Positions 13,084 through 20,695 of a stretch of 20,720 bases of DNA are shown piece by piece (positions within the stretch are counted from its first letter, which is position 1; every line of letters starts with the position of its first letter). The stretch lies in contig CAMLHQ010000059.1 of assembly GCA_946479785.1 (NCBI GenBank), positions 1-20,720 on the forward strand, in the 5' to 3' direction. The stretch comes from an uncultured Nitrospira sp. (GTDB lineage Bacteria > Nitrospirota > Nitrospiria > Nitrospirales > Nitrospiraceae). The position numbers and the translations under genes were made by a program. The notes beneath the pieces are model-generated. The model saw nothing but the letters and a program-made list of their open reading frames with translations, did no database searches and was not told the DNA's origin.

Positions 13084-14721
13084 ATGAGCAACGGGACAAC
13101 TTGTCCCGAAAGAGTCCTTGATATGACCGACGATCTCCAACAAACCGTCATCGCAAGGCGCAGCAGATTGATCATCACAATCGTTCTGCTGCTGACCGTG
13201 ACGCTGGCTACCTTCGCGGCCGATCGTTTATTGCCGTTAGGCGTGGCGGTCTGGGTGCTGTATCTGGTTCCTGTCGTCTTGACGACGACCTTATTGCCTC
13301 AGTACACCGGCCTGGCGTTGGCCATCGGCAGCGGACTGCTACTCGTCGGATTGCTCGACTCAGAAGCGGGGATTTCTTATGAACTGGCGGTCATCAACCG
13401 CCTACTCGGTCTCGTGGTATTGGTCTTTACCGGCTTGTTTCTCCTACAGCATCGACGGATGGCGGAGGCCTTGCGGGAAAGTGAAAGCCGCTATCGTCTC
13501 CTCCTGGAGCAGCACGGCCGGGCTAGAGCGGAAGCGGCTCTGCACGAGGTGCAGGAACGGTTCAAGAGCATCTTTCACTCCTCACACGATGCCATCGCCT
13601 ACGCGACGTTCGACGGCAAGCTGTTAGAGGTGAACGACGCCTTCGTCCGCCTATCGGGTCGATCGCGCGAAGCGCTCCTGAATTCGGAGCCCCCCGCGTC
13701 GTTGTGGGCCTCATTGGGCTTGCCCCCGGAACGATTTCAACAGCTCCGCGAGATGGCCACCCCGCTCGCCTATGAAACCCTGTGCCAGCGGGATGATCTC
13801 CCTGTCGAATGGCTGAACGTGCATGCGTTCGTCGTCATGGGATCGGACAAATCCAAAGCCGGCTTGGCGGTGGTGATCCGCAACATCAGCGACCGTATAC
13901 AGGCAGAAGCGGAACTGCGGCGAGCAAGTGAAGAACTACGCGCCAAGAATGAGGCGCTCGCTCGCAGCAATGAGATGCTGTCGGCGGCGCAACACGCGGC
14001 CGCGCGGGCGCAGCGTCTGTCGGCGATCGGCCAGTTCGCCGCCACCGTCGCCCACAAGATCGGCACACCCCTGACCGCCTTGTCGGGCCACGTACAGCTG
14101 CTCATGGAAGACCTTTCGCTTCCTTCCAAGGTACGGGGACGACTCCAAACGGTCGACGCACAGATCGAGCGGACCTCGCGTATCATTCAGGACCTGCTGC
14201 TGTATACAAGGCGTGCCCCTCCCGTTCGGGCGAAAATCGACACCAACGAGTGTCTGCGAGAATGCGCGACTCTTTTCAAGATGGAGTGCGACCGGCAGCA
14301 CGTCTCCTGCATCACGGAACTAGCCAACGGGCTTCCGGCGGTCGAAGCCGATCGCCAGCACGTGCAGGAAGCCGTCAATCACTTGATCGAGAATGCGCTC
14401 CAGGCCATGCCGAACGGCGGATCGCTCTGTCTGCGCACATCGGCCATCGATGCTGTGGCCCTCGGGCGAGGCCTGCGTCAATCGGGTGGCGTGGCGATCG
14501 AAATTACGGATACGGGACACGGAATCAAGCCGGACCATTTGGCGCAGATCTTCCAACCGTTTTTCACAACGAAGCAAGCAGGGAGTGGTACGGGCTTGGG
14601 CCTGGCTATCGTCCAGGAAACGATCCGGGCACATGACGGACGGATCACCGTCGAGAGCGAACCAGGGAAGGGCACGAGCTTCACGATTCATATGCCGGCA
14701 GCTGACGAAGGAAAGAACTGA
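13084..14721 (+). CDS. Membrane PAS histidine kinase, NtrB-like
   Basis: A protein of 545 residues. About four transmembrane helices lie in residues 27-122; the second, PLGVAVWVLYLVPVVL, is strikingly like that of the kinase at 2302-4278. A PAS domain follows (about 155-275) and a coiled coil (275-312). The HisKA domain has its phospho-acceptor at His324 in VAHKIGTPLTAL, where most NtrB-like kinases read HEIRNPL. The ATPase (about 430-540) carries the N-box HLIENALQAMPNGG, DTGHGI, FQPFFTTK and GSGTGLGLAIV. Its stop (TGA 14719-14721) overlaps the ATG of the sigma-54 activator, so this is a kinase-regulator pair. The ATG at 13084 has CGGAG close upstream; the Met at 13123 (MTDDLQQ) is an alternative start. 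Confidence 0.9.
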   Translation: MSNGTTCPERVLDMTDDLQQTVIARRSRLIITIVLLLTVTLATFAADRLLPLGVAVWVLYLVPVVLTTTLLPQYTGLALAIGSGLLLVGLLDSEAGISYELAVINRLLGLVVLVFTGLFLLQHRRMAEALRESESRYRLLLEQHGRARAEAALHEVQERFKSIFHSSHDAIAYATFDGKLLEVNDAFVRLSGRSREALLNSEPPASLWASLGLPPERFQQLREMATPLAYETLCQRDDLPVEWLNVHAFVVMGSDKSKAGLAVVIRNISDRIQAEAELRRASEELRAKNEALARSNEMLSAAQHAAARAQRLSAIGQFAATVAHKIGTPLTALSGHVQLLMEDLSLPSKVRGRLQTVDAQIERTSRIIQDLLLYTRRAPPVRAKIDTNECLRECATLFKMECDRQHVSCITELANGLPAVEADRQHVQEAVNHLIENALQAMPNGGSLCLRTSAIDAVALGRGLRQSGGVAIEITDTGHGIKPDHLAQIFQPFFTTKQAGSGTGLGLAIVQETIRAHDGRITVESEPGKGTSFTIHMPAADEGKN

Positions 14722-16076
14722 TGGACGACCCTGCTCAAATTCTCGTCGTCGATGACGATGAGGAAACCCTCACGCTGCTTCGCGAGATTCTCTCGAAGGA
14801 AGGATACGGCGTGGATACAGCCAACGACGGCAAGGCGGCGTTAGATGAGATCAGCAACCGGACGCCCGATCTCGTCATGTCCGACATCCATATGCCGGAT
14901 CTGGACGGCATGAGCCTGCTGGCTGAGCTTCGGGTCCGCCATCAAGACGTTCCAGTCATTCTGATGACGGCGTATGGTTCCCTCAAAACCGCTGTGGACG
15001 GCTTGCGTTCCGGCGCGTTTGATTATTTGAGTAAGCCATTCATCGTGGATGACATCCGCCTGGTCGTCCGCCGTGCGCTGGAGCACAAATATTTATCCCG
15101 TCAAAACCAGGCGCTCAAAGAACAGCTCAGGCATCGATATCGATTTGACAATCTCGTCGGTAGCAGCCCCGGAATCGTTTCGGTTTATAAGTCCATCGCG
15201 CGTGTTGCCAACACCGAGAGCACGATATTGCTCCAAGGAGAAAGCGGCACAGGGAAGGAATTAATCGCTCGAGCCATTCACGCCAATAGCGCGAGAAGTA
15301 CGGGACCGTTCGTAGCGGTCGACGGCGGTTCACTCGCCGAAACGTTGCTCGAATCCGAGCTCTTCGGGCACGAACGAGGATCATTTACCGGCGCCGTTGC
15401 CTTAAAAAAAGGCCTGCTGGAAAAAGCGCATCTCGGGACGTGTTTTTTGGATGAGGTCGCCGATCTTTCTCCCGTGCTGCAGGGCAAGCTGCTGCGGGTA
15501 ATCCAGGAACGGGAGATCCGCCGGGTCGGCAGTACATCGCCCATGACGATCGACGTGCGGATAGTCGCCGCCTCAAAGAAGGATCTGGATCAGCTGGTGA
15601 AAGCCGGCACCTTCCGTGAAGATCTGTACTATCGCTTGAACGTCATCACCATCAACATTCCGCCTTTACGCGAACGCGCCGAAGACATTCCATTGCTGAC
15701 ACAGTACTTCATCCAGATGTACGGCGCGAAGAAATCGCCTCCGGTCACCGGCATTTCGCCTGAAGCCATGTCTCTCCTAAACCGGTATTGGTGGCCGGGC
15801 AATATCCGCGAATTGGAACACGCGATAGAGCGCGCTCTCGCGCTGACGCCACATCCGGTTATCTTTCCCGAGGACCTGCCGCACACCATTCAGAGCGCCA
15901 CGGTGCAGGCCGCCGCTCAGGCGCGAGGCTGGGTTACGCTGGCGGAGCTGGAAAAGGATCATATTTTACGTGTACTGGAAGCGCACAACCAAGATCTAGG
16001 ACGAGCGGCGACGATTCTCGGCATCCACCGAAAGACCCTATTGAGAAAACTTCGATACTTTGGCTTTCCCTGTTGA
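14721..16076 (+). CDS. NtrC-family sigma-54-dependent response regulator
   Basis: A protein of 451 residues. The receiver (1-120) has ILVVDDDE, acceptor Asp55 in LVMSDIHMP and Lys105 in LSKPF. The AAA+ domain (about 143-375) has Walker A GESGTGKE (173-180), the sigma-54 contact loop GSFTGA (220-225, against the usual GAFTGA), Walker B CFLDEVADL (241-249) and an arginine-finger region with FREDLYYRLNV. The Fis-type HTH is at the end (DLGRAATILGIHRKTLLRKLRYFG). It would activate sigma-54 promoters when phosphorylated by the kinase whose gene overlaps it by one base. No sigma-54 promoter (GG-N10-GC) could be secured in the window, so the targets are unknown. Confidence 0.93.
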   Translation: MDDPAQILVVDDDEETLTLLREILSKEGYGVDTANDGKAALDEISNRTPDLVMSDIHMPDLDGMSLLAELRVRHQDVPVILMTAYGSLKTAVDGLRSGAFDYLSKPFIVDDIRLVVRRALEHKYLSRQNQALKEQLRHRYRFDNLVGSSPGIVSVYKSIARVANTESTILLQGESGTGKELIARAIHANSARSTGPFVAVDGGSLAETLLESELFGHERGSFTGAVALKKGLLEKAHLGTCFLDEVADLSPVLQGKLLRVIQEREIRRVGSTSPMTIDVRIVAASKKDLDQLVKAGTFREDLYYRLNVITINIPPLRERAEDIPLLTQYFIQMYGAKKSPPVTGISPEAMSLLNRYWWPGNIRELEHAIERALALTPHPVIFPEDLPHTIQSATVQAAAQARGWVTLAELEKDHILRVLEAHNQDLGRAATILGIHRKTLLRKLRYFGFPC

Positions 16077-16244
16077 CGGACAGGTTGTCCAGACCCGGAC
16101 AGACCGTCCTCGATGGACAGCAACACGATCCTGACTTAAATCAGAAAATCCCAGGCGCAATCGGATTTCGTGCTTTTTGTGTAAGGTCTGGACCTTGCTA
16201 CCATCAACTGAGTGCCGTAGGACATAAGAAGCGAGGTTGTAGGG

Positions 16245-16679
16245 ATGGATGGCTATGGCAAGCGGGTGCTCGTTGTCGATGATGATGACGACGTGCGCAC
16301 GATCATCTGCACGATACTGATCGAGGCCGGATACAACGTCTATGAAGCATGCGACGGATTGGAAGCAGTCGACGCGTTGAAAAGGCGTCGCTATGATGCC
16401 CTTCTGACGGATTACCATATGCCGAAAATGGACGGCTTGGAGCTCCTGGATCTCACGCAGGCGATGTGGCCTGACTTGCCGGTCATTCTGGCTTCGAGCG
16501 ACAGCCAGCTAACAGATCATGGGGGGAACAGTTTGCTCGATCCGGTATATGCCCTACTGGAAAAGCCGTTTGAGCGGTCCAAGCTGCTTGGCGTAATCCG
16601 GTCGGCCATTGACGGGATGCCCAAGCAAGGTCCTCACCCTGTCCGGGCGCGATTACCGACCCATCAGATTATGGCCTGA
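16245..16679 (+). CDS. Stand-alone receiver-domain protein (CheY-like)
   Basis: A protein of 144 residues. A receiver domain fills residues 6-122: VLVVDDDDDV, acceptor Asp in LLTDYHMPKMDG (near residue 55), a Ser in ILASSDSQ at the usual Thr/Ser position, and Lys in LLEKPFERSK. The last 20 or so residues are Pro/Arg-rich with no output domain. It may work as a phosphorelay intermediate or phosphate sink for the kinases nearby. It follows the sigma-54 activator after 168 bases, a gap large enough for its own promoter. The ATG at 16245 sits just after TAGGG; an AGCGAGG further upstream may also help. Confidence 0.85.
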   Translation: MDGYGKRVLVVDDDDDVRTIICTILIEAGYNVYEACDGLEAVDALKRRRYDALLTDYHMPKMDGLELLDLTQAMWPDLPVILASSDSQLTDHGGNSLLDPVYALLEKPFERSKLLGVIRSAIDGMPKQGPHPVRARLPTHQIMA

Positions 16680-16741
16680 CAAATACGTTCTATCCGGTAT
16701 CAGGCAACGGAAGTCGGCAATCCACGCCTAACAGAGGGGCC

Positions 16742-16882
16742 ATGATCGTTCTCATTGGATTGTTTGCGTTAGGAATGGTCGCGCTTCTCGTGGATTCCGA
16801 CATGGCGCCGAAGAAGGAGCCCGTCCCGCTCGTGGATGAAGCAGATCAAAGCGAAAAGCCCGCTCTCGAAACGACACAGTGA
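16742..16882 (+). CDS. 46-residue single-helix membrane peptide
   Basis: The peptide starts MIVLIGLFALGMVALLVDSD, one transmembrane helix, followed by a charged tail (KKEPVPLVDEADQSEKPALETTQ). AGAGGGG lies directly before the ATG, closer than ideal. It follows the stand-alone receiver by 62 bases. Small peptides of this build often modulate membrane proteins, but nothing here shows a partner. I recognise no family. Confidence 0.5.
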   Translation: MIVLIGLFALGMVALLVDSDMAPKKEPVPLVDEADQSEKPALETTQ

Positions 16883-16930
16883 TGGGAAGACGCCGGCTCT
16901 TCGCGAAGATCTAACGGATAGCGTGGGTCT

Positions 16931-16990
16931 GGAGCGGGCGGAATCGGCTTTCCAACCACCGCCGAAGGCCGAACCGATCCCACCCGCTCC
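16931..16990. terminator. Long imperfect hairpin between convergent genes
   Basis: The arms at 16931-16947 and 16974-16990 are each 17 bases long and pair at 15 positions (outer 8 bp GGAGCGGG/CCCGCTCC, inner ATCGG/CCGAT), around a 26-base loop. It lies between the plus-strand peptide ending at 16882 and the minus-strand lipoprotein ending at 17020, so it could end transcription from both sides. No T-run is present. Confidence 0.55.
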
Positions 16991-17019
16991 GATCAAATGA
17001 CATAGGCCATACGAGGCAA

Positions 17020-17319
17020 TCAACGATCATTATCCAATGACAGTCCTTTGATAATCTTTCCCGTCTCCGCATCCACCCGGAGGAACCGGGTCTTATTAAC
17101 CGTGTCGACGATTTCAACATCGTAGAATACACGGCTGCCAGACCGTCCTAACTCGACTTTGACCGCCCGACCAGATCCATTCACCTCTGCAATCTCCGCC
17201 GCTTGAGAAATCGTGACCGCTGCATGCCGCAGCAGGTAGTCCTTCCCCTGGTCATCGCTAGCGCAGGCGGCCAGCGTCATCATGAACGACCCGATCAACA
17301 TCCACAGTAGAGTACGCAT
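17020..17319 (-). CDS. PepSY-domain lipoprotein
   Basis: A protein of 99 residues. MRTLLWMLIGSFMMTLAACAS is a lipoprotein signal with the lipobox LAAC, so the mature protein would be lipid-anchored at Cys19, with Asp soon after. The remainder (about 30-95) is one PepSY-like domain: AVTISQAAEIAEVNGSGRAVKVELG, VFYDVEIVDT, then FLRVDAETGKIIKG. PepSY domains act as inhibitory or sensing modules in the periplasm. The ATG at 17319 has AAAGGTGGGG just upstream; the frame is open further but the extension is not protein-like. It starts 22 bases after the stop of the HAD-ATPase gene and is very probably co-transcribed with it. Confidence 0.82.
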   Translation of the reverse strand: MRTLLWMLIGSFMMTLAACASDDQGKDYLLRHAAVTISQAAEIAEVNGSGRAVKVELGRSGSRVFYDVEIVDTVNKTRFLRVDAETGKIIKGLSLDNDR

Positions 17320-17341
17320 GTCCCCACCTTTCTGTACTGCC

Positions 17342-19057
17342 TCATGCTTCTGTGGCCGGCAATGTGTAGCGTTCCTCGATAGCATTGGCCACGCGCTTCC
17401 GGCTGTCGTAGGCCGATAATGACGGCGTCTCCTCCACTTGGTGGACCATACGCGCCAACGACGGATCTTTGATCGCGCTTTCCATCCAGCGGGAATAATC
17501 GCCCTTTCGTAAATGATGGAGCCATGTCGCATCGTCGACGCCCTCAGCCAGTTGCCGGAATACAATGAGATTCTGAGCACGGAGGTTCAGCTTCCCGTCC
17601 GGGCCACGAAAATAGAAACTGCGCTCAGGAGGCAGCTCCCCTTCCGCATATTTCCGGCGGTGACGTCGGCGCTCAATGCGGGAAAAGGCCATGAGAAAGG
17701 TCGCAGGAGGGAGGCTTCCCTTGGGCCGCCAGATCATTGCTTCACCCGGTTCCAACACCGTAGACGGTACCGCTGGAATGACCAGGCCCACTCGGTCGGC
17801 AAAAGAGTGCATGGTCCTGACGGGCTCGTCCCCCAAGATAACCGCGGTATCGATCGCCTTCAGCACCACCGGAGACACCTGATCAGGATGTACGGTCACA
17901 AACAGCATGCCGTTCATGTCCCCCATCGCTTCGGAAGCCGGCCTCCACTTCGATGGCAAGAGATGGTGGGTCTCATCAACCAGGATGCGGTGAGGACGGC
18001 CCGATTGAGCCTGCCGTTCTTGAAGACGGGGAAGCAGCTCTAAGAAAAATGCGGGGCGGTCCTCGAGTGGAAGTCCCACGAGATTGACGATGACTTGCGC
18101 CTCGGCATTGTCCAGCGCGGTCAAGATTTCAGCGACAGTCGGGCCCCGCCTGGCATTGCCGAAAACGATCATTTTTTCGATCGACTCATAGTCACCCTCT
18201 GGATCGATGACGCAGACTTGATAACCTCGATCGGTCAGTTGCTCGAGGATGCCATGAGCCAACGACGATTTGCCGCTGCCTGACGTCCCGGCAATCAAGA
18301 GATTTTCGCCGACCGGCGACATGACAACCGTGGCGCCGTCCACAAAGGATCCCAGCGCGACATGATGCCTCGTCAACCGTTCTGATTGATCGGCCAGGTC
18401 ATCAGCGATTAAGGCAGACAAGGCCTCCGCAGTGCCGTTTCCGTTTTCCTGCCTCGTCACCCAATCGGCTACGTCACGGAGCGTTGACACGGCGCTGCCG
18501 ACAGCGATTGCAAGCTCGCTGGATTGAAACAGCGCGTGATCGTTCTCGCTGTCGCCGATTCCCACGACGTTATGGGGTGAAAGTTGCAGCTCGGCTAAAG
18601 CGGATTTCAGGCCGCTGGCCTTATTAATGCCCGGAGGCAATACCATCACCGATTCGCGATTGAATACCACGTGATGCTCGAGACCCAAATCGCGGATGGC
18701 TTCGAGGACTGAGACCTCATGCGGCCTGACCGTCGCCACAATAGAGTCTCCGACCTGCAGCGGCACGCCTTTCCGTTCTAGGGCTTCGATCAAAGGCTTG
18801 GAGACCGGCTCTGCGAGCAACCGTTGTTCGCGAGCGGCTGGACGGTACAACACCGCGCCATTTTCAGCAACGATCCTGGCGCAGAGGTCGGCCTGCGGAA
18901 AAATGGAGAGCAGCTCCTGAAGAATTCGTCCGGTGACCAGGATGAACTTGCGGCCGGAGGCGACGAGATGTTCGAGCGCGGTCACAGTCTTGGGCTGGAC
19001 GGTGCCATTGTGAGCCAGAGTCCCGTCGTAATCGATGGCTACGGCCGCAAATCGCAT
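17342..19057 (-). CDS. HAD-family phosphatase fused to a HerA/FtsK-like ATPase
   Basis: A protein of 571 residues with two enzyme parts. Residues 1-225 are a Cof-type (HAD-IIB) phosphatase: AIDYDGTL (nucleophile Asp9, Asp11), LVTGR (39-43), Lys146 in INKASG and GIGDSEND (166-173). Residues 235-470 are a P-loop ATPase of the HerA/DUF87 kind: LLIAGTSGSGKSSLA (Walker A at about 257-265), VIDPEGDYE (283-291) and ILVDETHHLL (Walker B, 358-367). The C-terminal part (about 470-571) is basic and helical (RRRHRRKYAEGELPP, then LRKGDYSRWMESAI), without a family I can name. All catalytic residues of both parts appear intact. The ATG at 19057 (MRFAAVAIDYDG) starts right at the HAD fold. It is followed after 22 bases by the PepSY lipoprotein gene. 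Substrates are unknown. Confidence 0.87.
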   Translation of the reverse strand: MRFAAVAIDYDGTLAHNGTVQPKTVTALEHLVASGRKFILVTGRILQELLSIFPQADLCARIVAENGAVLYRPAAREQRLLAEPVSKPLIEALERKGVPLQVGDSIVATVRPHEVSVLEAIRDLGLEHHVVFNRESVMVLPPGINKASGLKSALAELQLSPHNVVGIGDSENDHALFQSSELAIAVGSAVSTLRDVADWVTRQENGNGTAEALSALIADDLADQSERLTRHHVALGSFVDGATVVMSPVGENLLIAGTSGSGKSSLAHGILEQLTDRGYQVCVIDPEGDYESIEKMIVFGNARRGPTVAEILTALDNAEAQVIVNLVGLPLEDRPAFFLELLPRLQERQAQSGRPHRILVDETHHLLPSKWRPASEAMGDMNGMLFVTVHPDQVSPVVLKAIDTAVILGDEPVRTMHSFADRVGLVIPAVPSTVLEPGEAMIWRPKGSLPPATFLMAFSRIERRRHRRKYAEGELPPERSFYFRGPDGKLNLRAQNLIVFRQLAEGVDDATWLHHLRKGDYSRWMESAIKDPSLARMVHQVEETPSLSAYDSRKRVANAIEERYTLPATEA

Positions 19058-19216
19058 AATCCAGCCCCCAGAATACACAAGTCATTGATGTATCACTATG
19101 AGTCTAATTTCACCTAGATCTTACCATTACCATTATATATGGAGGAAGCAGCGGAGAGAAGTGGAGACACCTCTCCCTTGATTGAGCACGCTGGACTGTC
19201 ACTTAATGTAGATGGG

Positions 19217-19246
19217 ACCGGCATCGGCCCCTTTGTTGATGCCGGT
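19217..19246 (-). terminator. Hairpin after the BON-domain gene
   Basis: ACCGGCATC (19217-19225) and GATGCCGGT (19238-19246) are perfect 9-base arms around a 12-base loop, 24 bases beyond the stop of the BON gene on the minus strand. The U-run expected of an intrinsic terminator is missing. It separates the BON gene from the HAD-ATPase gene. Confidence 0.55.
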
Positions 19247-19270
19247 TGAGGAGAAATTAGCCGCTTCCCG

Positions 19271-19525
19271 TCACGCAGCTAGGGGCCATGTCAACATCAA
19301 CTCGTCTTGTACCTCGTCCGCCCCTGCATCGAGAGCCAATTCAACCGCCAGCGCGCGGTCTCGATTGCTGACGATATAACCGCGCAACAGTGCAACACCG
19401 CCCGTCACGGACACACATACATCCCGCAAGGATGGACGCCGATTGAACCATTCCAACAACGTTTCGGCAATGATCTCGTCGTGACCTATTTCACGGGCAA
19501 TGTATCCATCATGAACCAGTTGCAT
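19271..19525 (-). CDS. BON-domain protein
   Basis: A protein of 84 residues starting MQLVHDGYIAREIGHDE. A single BON domain spans about residues 22-80: LEWFNRRPSLRDVCVSVTGGVALLRGYI, then DRALAVELALDAGADEVQDEL. This keeps the short first helix, the VxVxxGxVxLxGxV strand pair and the final strand of the family. BON domains bind phospholipid surfaces and usually occur in exported proteins, but no signal peptide is visible here, so this one may be cytoplasmic. The ATG at 19525 has a clear GAAGGAGG upstream; the longer open frame (to 19624) is ignored. Probably a single-gene unit with a hairpin after it. Confidence 0.8.
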   Translation of the reverse strand: MQLVHDGYIAREIGHDEIIAETLLEWFNRRPSLRDVCVSVTGGVALLRGYIVSNRDRALAVELALDAGADEVQDELMLTWPLAA

Positions 19526-19681
19526 GGTGCAGCCTCCTTCACAATAACGAAACGAATCAGTTACCTGTTGAGTGCACAGTCCCTTACCCCTGTAACTACA
19601 ACACGGAACTAAATTGGAGAACATTGGCGAATTCTCTAGCTTCCACAGCCCAACACCCCAGGAGTTTAACCATGGATAGCC

Positions 19682-20185
19682 CTAGTGGGGGGCCGGTTCC
19701 TGGTCGGCCTGCGCCGCGCTGCGTTCGTTCCTTTCCATCGATCGGCGCGCTTGCTCTTCAGAACCGATCGTGATGATGCCGGGAATATTCTGTTCTCCGC
19801 TCGGGTCACTCGATTCAGCCCTGACGACATACTTGACCTCTGTTGGACTCCTGAAACAGACACTTGCCGTATCGTTGGACCCGAGCTTCGCCGTATATTG
19901 ATTGCGGTCCGACGCCATCATTCCGCCAAAATTTCGTTGGCACGTCAGCATCTCCATGACCGGAGTCAGGAAGATGACGCGGACGTCGCCTTGCCGCTTA
20001 TTGATCCAACGAATTTCATCACCGGGACTTGCGGTCAATGTCGTAGGCGAAACCCCCTCTCGAATGACGACATCTTTCACTTCGCCGGTTCTGGTTACGG
20101 TCGGCATGCTATCCCGCACAACCATGTGCTGACAGCCGGTCAGAATGATCAGTGCCGATCCCATGATAAAGCGATGGACTTGCAT
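19682..20185 (-). CDS. Cupredoxin-like lipoprotein without copper ligands
   Basis: A protein of 167 residues. MQVHRFIMGSALIILTGCQH is a lipoprotein signal with lipobox LTGC. From about residue 35 to 130 the order is VKDVVIREGVSPTTLTASPGDEIRWINK, then VRVIFLTPV, then a central variable part, then a strand ending VKYVVRAES. This resembles a cupredoxin beta-sandwich (the PGDEIRWIN strand is typical). However, the fold region has no histidine, so the type 1 copper site is absent; two cysteines (LTCQ, SVCF) may form a disulfide. A Glu/Gln/Pro-rich tail follows. The ATG at 20185 has GAAGGAGGAG upstream. Probably an envelope protein of unknown role. Confidence 0.65.
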   Translation of the reverse strand: MQVHRFIMGSALIILTGCQHMVVRDSMPTVTRTGEVKDVVIREGVSPTTLTASPGDEIRWINKRQGDVRVIFLTPVMEMLTCQRNFGGMMASDRNQYTAKLGSNDTASVCFRSPTEVKYVVRAESSDPSGEQNIPGIITIGSEEQARRSMERNERSAAQADQEPAPH

Positions 20186-20385
20186 TGTTTCTCCTCCTTC
20201 ATACAATCGTAGTGGAGTTCGTTCCGGTCGAGGTCTTTCGAATGCTCAGCAAATCTATTCATCGTTGGTGCAAAAGACACGCCGAACAATCCACGCTTGA
20301 AAACACCGCACCGTTGTAATGACTGAGAATTGACATCACGACATTGAGACAATCTATTCCAACCATCGGACAAACCATTCTCATT

Positions 20386-20424
20386 GCTTCCAGGTGAGAT
20401 CGGCTACAAGAGCCACCTGGAAGC
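20386..20424. repeat. Perfect 11-bp inverted repeat
   Basis: GCTTCCAGGTG (20386-20396) and CACCTGGAAGC (20414-20424) flank a 17-base spacer. It could form a stable stem-loop on either strand. It stands about 200 bases upstream of the cupredoxin-like gene start and no T-run follows. Confidence 0.6.
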
Positions 20425-20590
20425 TGCTATAGAGGCGGAGTGCCGTGCTGGATCGTCAGTTAAAGCGAATAGCGAACCGTAGTGTCGAGAGGACTGTGTT
20501 GACTTGGCTTGCGACAGGGAGGGTCAGGAGCTCGGCTCGGCATTACTTAATGGAAGACGCTTCTTGAACCAACATCGTCCAACACATCGA

Positions 20591-20624
20591 CGACCATCCG
20601 CCGTTCAACTCGACGAGATGGTCG
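20591..20624. repeat. 8-bp inverted repeat
   Basis: CGACCATC (20591-20598) and GATGGTCG (20617-20624) flank an 18-base spacer. Modest in length; it could be a stem-loop or chance. Confidence 0.35.
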
Positions 20625-20695
20625 CCTTGCGCTTTCCGCAGCGGGACCCGCCTACCCTCTCCACGCGCCCCGCCATTTTCTGACATGTTCGTGGG

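Noticed and set aside
16140..16244. Possible sigma-54 promoter before the free receiver gene (TGGACCTTGC)
   Set aside because: The GG to GC distance is far too short for a -24/-12 element.
17320..17580. N-terminal extension of the PepSY lipoprotein
   Set aside because: It overlaps the end of the HAD-ATPase gene in another frame and would bury the lipoprotein signal inside the protein.
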